A stretch of DNA of 64,000 nt from Bacteroidales bacterium (lineage in GTDB: Bacteria; Bacteroidota; Bacteroidia; Bacteroidales; UBA3663): the NCBI GenBank assembly GCA_017548545.1, contig JAFYZW010000156.1, positions 17,472 to 81,471 on the forward strand. Direction: 5' to 3'. This document shows positions 34,853 through 43,450 of the stretch, in pieces; the first letter of the stretch is position 1; each line of letters begins with the position of its first letter. A program made the translations under genes and the position numbers. The notes beneath the pieces are model-generated. The model had not been told where the DNA came from. It saw only the letters and a list, made by a program, of their open reading frames with translations, and ran no database searches.

Positions 34853-36751
34853 TTAATAGCCCAATCCGACATAGCTATGGGCAGGCAGCTGGATGCTGAA
34901 TACCGAAGCGTCCTGAGCATAGCCGAAGAAACGGTTGTAGCCCCAACGGGGAACGGGTTGTTGCTCCTTGGGTTGATAGCTCTCGCCGGTGAGGAGGTTA
35001 CGGAGGCTGCCAACCTTCTCGTTCACCACGACATTGATGCTGACGGCCTCGTCGTTGAAATTCTCGACCACGAGCGTACGATTGTCATAGGGGAACAGGG
35101 CGACCTTGGCCGGACCTTCGATATAGGCTCCGACGTCCTTGCTCATGGCACGACGGATGACATTCAGTGCACCAGCCGGATAGTCGTAGAGATTGCCGAA
35201 GTCGTCGGGGATGGTGAGCACGAAGAGCATACCCTTCGAATAGGTGTCGCGCAGAAGGATGGGATAACCCGAGACGCCACCCGTGAGAGGACGGCCGGCG
35301 CTGACCACTTCCCAGGCATCGTTGGTGAAATACTTCACTTGCGGGATGATAAACTCGCGTTCGGACTTACCAGCCATACCGAAATCGTTGACGATAGCCT
35401 TCAAATCGCCGCAATACAGTTCGCAGATATCGGCCACCTTGTCACGAATGGCCTTCAGGAGACCTGTGGTGATGATGACATCGCCGCCGTTGCGCAGGAG
35501 TTCCTTCATCTTCTCGACAATCTGAGGATCGCAAGCGGCCTGTTCGGTGAGCAGGATCTGCTTACGGCCGTTGACCCACTGGGGATGCATGTCCATGGGC
35601 AGACCAATCATGCCGAGGTAGTTCTGCAGGAAGTCTTCGCCCGAGGAATGATAGGGCTTATAGGAAATGAGTCCGATAGGCTGGCCAAGCTTGCCCATGA
35701 GCTCGTCGGTCTGACGAAGGGTAACACTGGCGAAGCGTGCCATGGTTGTGGGGGTGATGGTCTTGCCGTCCTTCTGGAACGGAGCCACCATCTCGTCGTA
35801 GCGGAAGCTGTTGCCACCGAGGTCCTGCCACGGCTTGCGCATCATCTGCGGCATGATCTTAACATCAGCCAGCTGCATGTAGTTCCAGAGAATGATCTCG
35901 GGTGTCTTGGCCAACATGGTGAGGTGAAGCTGTTCGGCATAGCGGTCCATACTCATGTTGATGCCGCCGGCATCAACCCAACCTCCACCATTGCGACTGG
36001 GGGCGATGTTGTCGAAGTAACGGATGATGTTATAGCTGAGATAGTTCTGCAGGTGCTGGGCAGAACCTGGGTCACGCGTCTCGGTGCCTGTCCAAAGGCC
36101 ATCGAAGTAAAGCGGCTCCTCCTCAAGGTTAAAGCCGAGGCCATGGAAATGGTCGTACCAGTTGGGATATTTGATGATGACCTTTACCTTCGGATTGACG
36201 GCTTTGGCGGGATCGACCACGAGTTCGCGGCCGGCATCGGCCATCAGCCGCAAGCGGTATTCGGTCCAGCTCTTCGTGCCTTTGGCGGCAATCTCGTCGT
36301 CGTTCTTCAGGTCGATGAAGAAGAAGTCGTCGAGGATGAAGTCGTCGAAGAGCTTCGCCGTATATTCAGAGACTTCGCGTACCTGCTGGCGTTCGTTCTC
36401 GCGAGCATAACTGTAGGTTTCGAAGTCGGTGGGTTCCGAACGGGTATAAGTGATACCGCCTCCCACTTCAAGTCCTTTCGAAAGGAAAAACTGTTTCACT
36501 TTCTTCATCGTTTTCTCATCCACCGTGAAGGCATCGCGATGCGTCTCGAGGTAAATCTTGTCCAGATCGATTTGAGAACTTACCGTCTCCCACGTCTCGT
36601 TCAGAAACTTGTCATCCGCCATCCTTGCTACGTCCTGAGCACGAATGTAAGTCGACACCTTAAAATTTTGATACTTTCCAGCAAATACAAAAGTGTTTGA
36701 CGTAACTATCAAAGTTGCAAAACACAGTAATTTAATAAAGTATTTTTTCAT
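34853..36751 (-). CDS. secreted protein of unknown family, first gene of the glucan operon
   Basis: This is a 632-aa exported protein (signal peptide MKKYFIKLLCFATLIVTSNTFV region, about 25 residues). I do not recognise the family. A TIM-barrel glycosidase fold is suggested by FDDFILDDFFFIDLKNDDE (about 145-160), VKVIIKYPNWYDHFHG, LYFDGLWTGTETRDPG and GGWVDAGG. Around 390-480 a segment with ITTGLLKAIRD and DIIITT-like beta strands resembles the GATase-like domain of GH42-type enzymes. The end is beta-rich (YDNRTLVVENFNDEAV). The ATG at 36751 begins the signal peptide; the frame upstream lies within a terminator hairpin. Four genes follow one another here with gaps of only 8-33 bp. Confidence 0.8.
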   Translation of the reverse strand: MKKYFIKLLCFATLIVTSNTFVFAGKYQNFKVSTYIRAQDVARMADDKFLNETWETVSSQIDLDKIYLETHRDAFTVDEKTMKKVKQFFLSKGLEVGGGITYTRSEPTDFETYSYARENERQQVREVSEYTAKLFDDFILDDFFFIDLKNDDEIAAKGTKSWTEYRLRLMADAGRELVVDPAKAVNPKVKVIIKYPNWYDHFHGLGFNLEEEPLYFDGLWTGTETRDPGSAQHLQNYLSYNIIRYFDNIAPSRNGGGWVDAGGINMSMDRYAEQLHLTMLAKTPEIILWNYMQLADVKIMPQMMRKPWQDLGGNSFRYDEMVAPFQKDGKTITPTTMARFASVTLRQTDELMGKLGQPIGLISYKPYHSSGEDFLQNYLGMIGLPMDMHPQWVNGRKQILLTEQAACDPQIVEKMKELLRNGGDVIITTGLLKAIRDKVADICELYCGDLKAIVNDFGMAGKSEREFIIPQVKYFTNDAWEVVSAGRPLTGGVSGYPILLRDTYSKGMLFVLTIPDDFGNLYDYPAGALNVIRRAMSKDVGAYIEGPAKVALFPYDNRTLVVENFNDEAVSINVVVNEKVGSLRNLLTGESYQPKEQQPVPRWGYNRFFGYAQDASVFSIQLPAHSYVGLGY

Positions 36752-36780
36752 ATCATTATAAAAAGAAGAACTTTCGAATA

Positions 36781-36808
36781 AAGCACTCTTACATCGGTAA
36801 GAGTGCTT
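36781..36808 (-). terminator. terminator after the 95-aa gene, in front of the glucan operon
   Basis: AAGCACTCTTAC (36781-36792) pairs perfectly with GTAAGAGTGCTT (36797-36808) around ATCG. It lies only 30 bp before the operon's first start codon, so it ends the upstream small gene and could also attenuate read-through into the glucan operon. Confidence 0.85.
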
Positions 36809-36856
36809 CCACAATTTTTTAGTAATATAATTAAAAAAGAATTGAGAAAGGAAATT

Positions 36857-37144
36857 CTATTTTTTACCGCCCAAGATACCCTTAAGAATGCTCCCGGCTG
36901 CTCCGCTCTTGAGAACTGTACTAGCAATGTCACCCGCAGCACCACTCTTTAAGACAGTACTTGCAACGTCTCCTATATTGACGTTCTTGGCTATATAGTC
37001 TTGTAGCTCGTTTTTGGCGATATCAACACCTTTACTTTTTACTAGATTGAAGACTGTGTCGATGTCAACCGAAGATACCAACATTTTTGCGATCTCTGGA
37101 TTGTTTTTTAAGAGCTGGATAAGCTGCTCAATGCCTGTTGCCAT
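36857..37144 (-). CDS. 95-aa protein with internal tandem repeat
   Basis: The ATG at 37144 gives MATGIEQLIQLLKNNPEIAK, a helical N-terminal half, then IGDVASTVLKSGAA, GDIASTVLKSGAA and GSILKGILGGKK: a 13-residue unit repeated twice with a divergent third. No signal peptide or clear membrane helix is present, and the Gly/Ala-rich repeats could be amphipathic. I do not recognise a family. It has its own consensus promoter and terminator, so it is probably expressed on its own, and it is divergent from parE. Confidence 0.75.
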   Translation of the reverse strand: MATGIEQLIQLLKNNPEIAKMLVSSVDIDTVFNLVKSKGVDIAKNELQDYIAKNVNIGDVASTVLKSGAAGDIASTVLKSGAAGSILKGILGGKK

Positions 37145-37178
37145 AGTAAATGAATTTATGAAGGTTAATAATACGCTG

Positions 37179-37210
37179 CAAAAATAAAGATAATCTTGAT
37201 AATATCCAAA
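37179..37210 (-). promoter_or_regulatory. promoter of the 95-aa gene
   Basis: On the minus strand: TTTG (37210-37207), 20 bp, TATTTTTG (37186-37179), followed by CAGCG. Exact spacing and boxes for a Bacteroidota promoter. Confidence 0.8.
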
Positions 37211-37276
37211 AAAATGAGGAGAAAAAATACGATATAGCGTAATTTTATTCAAATATAACTGATTTTTGGCGTTAAA

Positions 37277-37308
37277 TTTGGTAATTTGGGAAAAAAACTC
37301 TATCTTTG
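37277..37308 (+). promoter_or_regulatory. promoter of parE
   Basis: TTTG (37277-37280), 20 bp, TATCTTTG (37301-37308), 41 bp before the parE ATG. It matches the consensus exactly. Confidence 0.82.
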
Positions 37309-37348
37309 TGCCCAAATAAATAGACATCTACGACACTACGATAGATAT

Positions 37349-39244
37349 ATGGCAGAAACACAAACTAATCTTGACGACCAATTAGCCCAAGCCAAAGCTA
37401 TTGCCGACTACGGCGATGACAAGATTCAGCACCTCGAATGGACGGAACACATCCGTCGTCGTCCTGGTATGTACATCGGCAAACAAGGCGATGGTTCTCA
37501 TGCCGATGACGGCATCTATATTCTCTTGAAAGAGGTAATCGACAATTCCATTGATGAGTATGCGATGGGCTTCGGTAAGATGATCGATGTCAAGGTGAGC
37601 GAAGAGGGACATGTCTCTGTGCGTGACTACGGACGCGGCATCCCCCTCGGCAAAGTGGATGCTTGCGTGAGTGAAATCAATACAGGTGGAAAATACGATA
37701 CCTCTGTTTTTAAAAAATCTGTAGGCTTGAATGGTGTGGGCCTAAAGGCCGTTAATGCCCTCTCCAGTTTCTTCTTTGTCCGCTCCTGCCGGAATGGAGA
37801 AAAAAAGGAGATTACCTACGCTGCTGCAAACAAAATACAAGAGAGCGAGATCCTGCCTACCAACGAACCCAATGGCACATACATCGAGTTTGTTCCAGAC
37901 AACACAATCTTCACCAACTACAAGTTTCGCATGGAGTTTGTGGAGACGTTACTTCATAACTATTGCTACTTAAACATCGGCCTTGCTCTTATCCTAAATG
38001 GCAAGCGGTATATCTCGAAAAACGGGTTGGCCGACCTGTTGAATGCACGTATGGAGATGCAGCCCCTTTATGAACCAATTCATCTATTAGGCGACGACAT
38101 CGAGGTGGTAATAACGCATTGCAACAGCTACGGTGAACAATACTATTCGTTTGTCAACGGACAATACACCAGTCTTGGTGGAACCCATCTTGCAGCATTC
38201 AAAGAAGCAACAGCACGCGTCATTAAGGAGTTCTTCAGCCAGAAGAATTTCGAATTCAGCGACATTCGTAACGGCATGGTGGCTGCTATCGCCATCAAGG
38301 TGCAGGAACCCGTGTTCGAAGCTCAAACGAAGACCAAATTGGGTTCTACTCGTATGTCCCCCAACCCTGAAGATATCACCATCCAGAAGTTCGTAGGCGA
38401 TTTCTTGAAACGCGAGCTAGACAATTTCTTGCATCGCGAACCTGAGATAGCCGAAGTAATGCTCACGAAGATACAATCAAATGAACACGAGCGTAAAGAG
38501 CTTGCAGGCTTATCGAAACAAGCCAAGGAACGAGCCAAGAAAATTAGTCTTCATAATCGCAAGCTACGCGACTGCCACATCCACTACAATGATGTCAAAG
38601 GTGATCGGCAGGACGAGTCGTGCATTTTTATCACCGAAGGCGACTCTGCTTCAGGGTCAATCACAAAAAGTCGAAATGTAGAGACCCAGGCCGTTTTTTC
38701 ACTTCGCGGGAAACCACTCAATTGCTTCGGGATGACGAAGAAGGTATGTTACGAGAACGAAGAGTTCAATCTCCTCCAAGCAGCTCTTAACATCGAAGAT
38801 GGCCTCGACGGCCTGCGTTACAACAAAGTGATTATTGCCACTGATGCCGACGTAGATGGCATGCACATCCGTTTGCTCATGATGACCTTCTTCCTTCAAT
38901 TCTTCCCCGAACTAGTACGTAAGGGTCATGTGTTCATACTCCAGACTCCGCTCTTCAGGGTGCGAAATAAAAAAATCTGCCGCTATTGTTATACCGAAGA
39001 GGAACGTGAAGCAGCGATCAAGGAATGTGGAACTACTGCCGAAATTACACGTTTCAAAGGTTTGGGTGAAATCAGTCCCGACGAGTTCAAGAACTTCATC
39101 GGCGATGACATGAGACTCGATACTGTTATGCTTCGCAAGGAAGATGCCGTCCACGAAATGCTCGAGTACTACATGGGGAAGAATACGATGGAGCGTCAAG
39201 AGTTTATCATCAACAATCTGGTTATTGAGCTCGATGAAGCTTGA
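37349..39244 (+). CDS. parE: DNA topoisomerase IV subunit B (GyrB/ParE type)
   Basis: This 631-aa ATPase subunit of a type IIA topoisomerase would decatenate daughter chromosomes together with ParC. N-terminal GHKL ATPase: [34 protein letters not shown] and [14 protein letters not shown]. The transducer domain follows, then [19 protein letters not shown] (Glu, nucleotidyl transfer) and [15 protein letters not shown] (DxD Mg2+ site). The C-terminus ends with FKGLGEI. I call it ParE rather than GyrB from the short overall length and the absence of the extra GyrB insertion, which is moderately certain. I start it at ATG 37349, since upstream codons overlap the promoter. parC is not in the window. 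Confidence 0.9.
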   Translation: MAETQTNLDDQLAQAKAIADYGDDKIQHLEWTEHIRRRPGMYIGKQGDGSHADDGIYILLKEVIDNSIDEYAMGFGKMIDVKVSEEGHVSVRDYGRGIPLGKVDACVSEINTGGKYDTSVFKKSVGLNGVGLKAVNALSSFFFVRSCRNGEKKEITYAAANKIQESEILPTNEPNGTYIEFVPDNTIFTNYKFRMEFVETLLHNYCYLNIGLALILNGKRYISKNGLADLLNARMEMQPLYEPIHLLGDDIEVVITHCNSYGEQYYSFVNGQYTSLGGTHLAAFKEATARVIKEFFSQKNFEFSDIRNGMVAAIAIKVQEPVFEAQTKTKLGSTRMSPNPEDITIQKFVGDFLKRELDNFLHREPEIAEVMLTKIQSNEHERKELAGLSKQAKERAKKISLHNRKLRDCHIHYNDVKGDRQDESCIFITEGDSASGSITKSRNVETQAVFSLRGKPLNCFGMTKKVCYENEEFNLLQAALNIEDGLDGLRYNKVIIATDADVDGMHIRLLMMTFFLQFFPELVRKGHVFILQTPLFRVRNKKICRYCYTEEEREAAIKECGTTAEITRFKGLGEISPDEFKNFIGDDMRLDTVMLRKEDAVHEMLEYYMGKNTMERQEFIINNLVIELDEA

Positions 39245-39249
39245 AAAAT

Positions 39250-39277
39250 AACAATTAACAGTTAACAATTATCAATT
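39250..39277. repeat. inverted copies of the AATTGTT heptamer before coaD
   Basis: Four units at 7-bp period read AACAATT, AACAGTT, AACAATT and ATCAATT (39250, 39257, 39264, 39271). AACAATT is the reverse complement of the AATTGTT unit found between nqrC and nqrD. Confidence 0.75.
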
Positions 39278-39290
39278 TTGGCGGGAAGTC

Positions 39291-39785
39291 ATGAAGCTAA
39301 TATTCCCAGGGTCATTTGACCCATTTACCAAAGGACATGAGAGTATTGTGAGAAGAGCGCTCGACTTCAGCGAGGAGATTGTCATCGCTGTGGGTTATAA
39401 CGGATTGAAAGGCAACACTGGCATGTTCACTGTAGAAGAACGCGTGAAAATGATCAGCGACTTCTATGAGGAGGAACCACGCGTTTCGGTTATTTCCTAT
39501 TCAACGCTGACGACTGACATCGCCAACGAATTGGGATGCTCCCATATCCTACGTGGCGTTCGAACTGTAATCGACTTCGAGTATGAACGTTCGCTGGCCG
39601 ACGTAAACCGCCACTTAACAGGCATCGAAACAATCCTGCTCTTTAATGAACCAGCTATGGCGCATATCACATCGACAACTGTGCGCGAACTTCTTTCGTT
39701 CGGCAAGGATGTCTCCGACTTCATGCCCGAGGGTTTCCCCCCGCTCCCAAATATCAAATCACAAAACGAACCATTCTTCGGATAG
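39291..39785 (+). CDS. coaD: phosphopantetheine adenylyltransferase
   Basis: This 164-aa enzyme of coenzyme A synthesis transfers AMP from ATP to 4'-phosphopantetheine. The nucleotidyltransferase motif GSFDPFTKGHESIVRRAL (with TKGH) is at residues 7-24, HILRGVRTVIDFEYERSLADVNR forms the substrate site, and ITSTTVRELL is the ISSTxVR-type phosphate loop. Length is normal. It follows parE by 46 bp and precedes the S41 protease, all on the + strand. Confidence 0.97.
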   Translation: MKLIFPGSFDPFTKGHESIVRRALDFSEEIVIAVGYNGLKGNTGMFTVEERVKMISDFYEEEPRVSVISYSTLTTDIANELGCSHILRGVRTVIDFEYERSLADVNRHLTGIETILLFNEPAMAHITSTTVRELLSFGKDVSDFMPEGFPPLPNIKSQNEPFFG

Positions 39786-39892
39786 TATCCTTATCTTTTT
39801 TCACGTATTATTGAATAAGTATTTGACATTTTCAGTCAACCTAAAGTTATTAATTCCATAAATGCATGAAAAAAGAAATAAAATAGAATTAA

Positions 39893-41497
39893 ATGAAGCG
39901 ACATCAACAGCTGATATTACTATTATGTTTCATGCTGTCGGCTTTTAGCTCTTTAAAGGCCGATATTTATAGCAGCATGAAAACTTTTAATAGCGCATTA
40001 CTCTGCCTTGACAACCGTTATGTCGATACGGTGAACGTAGATGCACTGACTGAATCTGCCATTAAGGCTATGCTTAAGGAGCTTGATCCCCATTCGACCT
40101 ACCTCTCTGCCAAGGAGGTTGAGCAAATGAATGAGGGTCTGGGCGGATCGTTCGAAGGTATCGGAGTGAGATATCAGATGGAGAATGACACCTTGCTAGT
40201 TATAAACACAGTGAGTGGAGGGCCATCGGAAAAGGTCGGTATCTTGGCTGGCGACCGCATCATAATGGTGGGTGATTCAACAATTGCCGGACAGAAATAC
40301 AACACCAATGAGATACAGCGCAGACTACGAGGCCCAAAAGGATCAGTCGTTGATTTAGGCGTGATGCGACAGGGCGAACAGCAACTATTATGGTTCAAAG
40401 TTGAACGAGACAAGATTCCCGTTTATAGCGTCGATGCTTCATATATGGTTTCACCAAATATCGGCTATATTCGTTTAGCTCGCTTCGCGCAAACTACTCC
40501 CGAAGAAGTTGATAAAGCAATGGGTAAGCTAGACCAGTTGGGAATGAAGCACCTGATTATCGACCTGCAGGACAATGGCGGAGGATATCTGAACTCAGCT
40601 GTCGATTTAGCCAACCTTTTCCTTCCTTCGTCAGAACTCGTCGTCTATACCCAAGGGCGCAGCGATGGACACCGCAAATACCTCACCCGTCACCTCTTCG
40701 ACCACTTCAAGGGACGCATCGTAGTTCTCATCAACGAACAGAGCGCTTCGGCATCGGAGATCCTGGCAGGATGCCTGCAAGACTTGGACCGTGGTGTGAT
40801 TGTGGGACGACGTTCCTTTGGTAAGGGTCTCGTACAAAGTCCTATCCGTCTGCCCAACGGCGGAATGATACGACTTACAATATCACACTACTATACTCCC
40901 TCAGGACGTTGTATCCAAAAACCTTACACCAAGGGTGATCAAAAGAGCTATAACGAAGACATCCTTAATCGCTTCAAACAAGGAGAACTGCAATATGCCG
41001 ATAGCATAGACTTCGCCGACTCACTCAAGTTCTATACTCGAAACGGACGCACCGTCTATGGTGGTGGTGGCATCATGCCAGACTTCTTTGTCCCCCTCGA
41101 TACGACGAGCTATACAAAACCTCATCGTGCCGTCAATGCAAAAGGATCGCTTAATAAATTCGTGGTTCATTATTTCAAGAACCACCAACGGGACTTACAT
41201 CTGCAGTATCCCACCATCGAAGACTTTGCGAACAGCGAGACAGGATTCAAAGTAACCGACGAAATGATTAGCGGCATCATCGAACAGGCCAAGAGCGATA
41301 GTGTTCAGAGTGACGAACTCGACTCGCTCTACACCAACAAATTGTTCCGAAGTCAAGTGGCCGCATATCTAGCTAATGACCTTTATGAGAACGGCGCTTA
41401 CAATCGCATCATGAACCCAACCTCTGATATGTTCAACGAAGCGTTGGCTATCATCAATGACGAACGCAGATACAACGAACTTCTTAAATTGAAATAA
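39893..41497 (+). CDS. S41-family C-terminal processing protease
   Basis: This 534-aa exported serine protease has a signal peptide (about 1-23). A helical N-terminal region (LDPHSTYLSAKE) precedes a PDZ domain (about 88-165, GGSFEGIGVRYQ, KVGILAGDRIIMVGD) and the S41 catalytic core, with the Ser in NEQSASASEILAG (284-289) and Lys311 in RRSFGKGLVQ forming a Ser-Lys dyad. A roughly 180-residue C-terminal extension follows. CtpA/Prc-type enzymes trim or degrade periplasmic and membrane proteins. The CE12-CE8 gene starts 1 bp after its stop codon, so the two are tightly coupled. Confidence 0.93.
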   Translation: MKRHQQLILLLCFMLSAFSSLKADIYSSMKTFNSALLCLDNRYVDTVNVDALTESAIKAMLKELDPHSTYLSAKEVEQMNEGLGGSFEGIGVRYQMENDTLLVINTVSGGPSEKVGILAGDRIIMVGDSTIAGQKYNTNEIQRRLRGPKGSVVDLGVMRQGEQQLLWFKVERDKIPVYSVDASYMVSPNIGYIRLARFAQTTPEEVDKAMGKLDQLGMKHLIIDLQDNGGGYLNSAVDLANLFLPSSELVVYTQGRSDGHRKYLTRHLFDHFKGRIVVLINEQSASASEILAGCLQDLDRGVIVGRRSFGKGLVQSPIRLPNGGMIRLTISHYYTPSGRCIQKPYTKGDQKSYNEDILNRFKQGELQYADSIDFADSLKFYTRNGRTVYGGGGIMPDFFVPLDTTSYTKPHRAVNAKGSLNKFVVHYFKNHQRDLHLQYPTIEDFANSETGFKVTDEMISGIIEQAKSDSVQSDELDSLYTNKLFRSQVAAYLANDLYENGAYNRIMNPTSDMFNEALAIINDERRYNELLKLK

Positions 41498-41498
41498 T

Positions 41499-43433
41499 AT
41501 GAAATCCATACCACATATCTTTCTCCGACTTGCAAGTTCGACCAAGACGCTGCTGATATGGATAGCAGCGGGTTTGATTTTGCTGTCGCTCACTAGCGCT
41601 AACACCAAGCGTCCTGTCACAATATTCATGATTGGTGATTCCACCATGGCCAATAAACCATTGGAGGGAAATAACCAGGAACGCGGTTGGGGGCAGATGT
41701 TGTCGGGCTTTTTCACCGATGATATACGTGTGGATAATCACGCGCTGAACGGCCGCAGCTCCCTGTCATTCATCTTAGAAGGAGAATGGCAAAAAGTCTA
41801 TGATTCCATCCAACCTGGAGACTACGTCTTTATCCAGTTTGGACACAATGACGAAAAGATAAAATCGGAACATCGCGGCACACGACCTGGTACACCTGAA
41901 CCCACACCCTGTCCTGACCAATGGGGAAGACCCGCCTCTTTTGATGACAATCTGCGCAAGTTCGTTAACGAAACCCGAGAAAAAGGCGGCATACCTGTAC
42001 TTTTCAATTCAATCGCTCGTCGCAGCTTCTTTGAGAACAAGAATGCAGCAGAGGAGGATGACCTTTTCGGAAAGGGAATCACTCTGAAGACAGAAGGCGA
42101 CACGCTAATCGAAACCCATGTCATCGTGCGCGGCGATGGCATAGTTGATGATTATTTGGAGGCACCTCGTCGCATTGCCAAAGAGATGAACGTACCGTTC
42201 GTGGAAATGAATGCCATTTCAAAAAAAGTCATAGAGGAACAAGGTGTGGATGGCTCAAAAAGCCTCTTTTGCTGGCTTCCTGCCAATGCATACGCCGCTG
42301 CTCCAAAGGGACGTGAAGACAATACACACTTGCGCATCAACGGTGCACGTAAACTGTGTGCTGCCACAATCGATGCAATCGGCGAAGCCGTTCCAGCACT
42401 TAAACCCTTCATCCGCAAATATGATTTAGTAGTAGCTAAGGATGGTTCTGGCGACTTCATGACCGTACAAGAAGCCATAAATGCAGTACCCGACTACAAT
42501 AGCGAAGAACTCTCAATTTTGATTGCTCCAGGCACCTACAAAGAGAAACTGGTTGTCCCTGAGTCGAAAAGCCACGTAACGTTGATAGCTCGTACCGAAG
42601 GTAAAGTGATCATCACCTACGACGATTTCGCCAATAAGGTTTCACCAATCACAGGACGCAGATTGGGCACATCAGGTTCCTCGACCGCATATATCTATGC
42701 TCCCTATTTTGAAGCTGATGGCATTGTTTTCGAGAATACAGCTTCCAACGATTCATTCGTCCATGGCGGACGAGGCGTGGGTCAAGCGGTGGCAGTGCTT
42801 GTAGCCGGTGATTGTGTTGTGTTTCGTCGCTGCAAATTCCTTGGGCATCAAGACACGCTATATGCCTATGGTCGCAAATCCGACCCCAAAACCGATGATG
42901 CAAAAGAAGCAGCCAAGACACAACACATCCCCGAAAACTTGCAGTCGCGCCAATATTATGAGGACTGTTATATCACGGGCACCGTGGACTTTATCTTCGG
43001 ATGGGCCACTGCCTACTTCAATCGTTGCGAGCTGCATTGCTTGGGCAATGGTTACGTGACGGCAGCCGCAACCCCACAGGGACAGACTTATGGTTACGTC
43101 TTCAACGACTGCCACATAACTGCTACTCCCGGCACAGATGTTTACTTGGGTCGCCCTTGGAGACACTACGCACAAACCGTTTTCATCAATTGCACTTTGG
43201 ACGAATGCATCAGGCCGCAGGGCTGGCAGACATGGGGAGACAAGGAAACCGGCCTTGATGGATCTACCACCGCCTTTTATGCCGAATATGGTTCAAAAGG
43301 CCCAGGAGCTAATCCCAAGGGACGTGTCGCCTGGTCAAAACAACTAACCGACAAAGAGGCCCTGCGCTATACAGCTGCAGAAGTGTTGAAAGGATACGAC
43401 CATTGGAATCCTGTCAATGAGCAAGGAAAGTGA
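41499..43433 (+). CDS. pectin esterase fusion: CE12-type SGNH plus CE8 pectinesterase
   Basis: This 644-aa exported two-domain enzyme has an N-terminal hydrophobic helix (17-33) as signal or anchor. The first domain (about 38-300) is a CE12/rhamnogalacturonan acetylesterase-type SGNH hydrolase: MIGDSTM (Ser48), NGRSS, FGHND and the terminal DNTHLRINGA (Asp, His). The second (about 308-640) is a CE8 right-handed beta-helix pectin methylesterase: GQAVAV, GHQDTLYA, TGTVDFIFG (catalytic Asp) and LGRPWR (Arg). Together they would strip acetyl and methyl groups from pectin so that lyases and hydrolases can act. The GH105 gene follows. Confidence 0.93.
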   Translation: MKSIPHIFLRLASSTKTLLIWIAAGLILLSLTSANTKRPVTIFMIGDSTMANKPLEGNNQERGWGQMLSGFFTDDIRVDNHALNGRSSLSFILEGEWQKVYDSIQPGDYVFIQFGHNDEKIKSEHRGTRPGTPEPTPCPDQWGRPASFDDNLRKFVNETREKGGIPVLFNSIARRSFFENKNAAEEDDLFGKGITLKTEGDTLIETHVIVRGDGIVDDYLEAPRRIAKEMNVPFVEMNAISKKVIEEQGVDGSKSLFCWLPANAYAAAPKGREDNTHLRINGARKLCAATIDAIGEAVPALKPFIRKYDLVVAKDGSGDFMTVQEAINAVPDYNSEELSILIAPGTYKEKLVVPESKSHVTLIARTEGKVIITYDDFANKVSPITGRRLGTSGSSTAYIYAPYFEADGIVFENTASNDSFVHGGRGVGQAVAVLVAGDCVVFRRCKFLGHQDTLYAYGRKSDPKTDDAKEAAKTQHIPENLQSRQYYEDCYITGTVDFIFGWATAYFNRCELHCLGNGYVTAAATPQGQTYGYVFNDCHITATPGTDVYLGRPWRHYAQTVFINCTLDECIRPQGWQTWGDKETGLDGSTTAFYAEYGSKGPGANPKGRVAWSKQLTDKEALRYTAAEVLKGYDHWNPVNEQGK

Positions 43434-43450
43434 ATACCTATAATATAGTT

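Noticed and set aside
34877..36700. A 607-codon open frame on the + strand opposite the unknown secreted protein gene, and similarly long frames opposite GH13 (33537-34856) and GH5 (31999-33117)
   Set aside because: They mirror the codon bias of the true - strand genes, have no recognisable domains or start context, and would overlap them completely.
43430..43450. GTG start at 43430 for the GH105 lipoprotein
   Set aside because: It overlaps the preceding stop codon and lengthens the signal peptide with polar residues; the ATG at 43451 places the lipobox normally.
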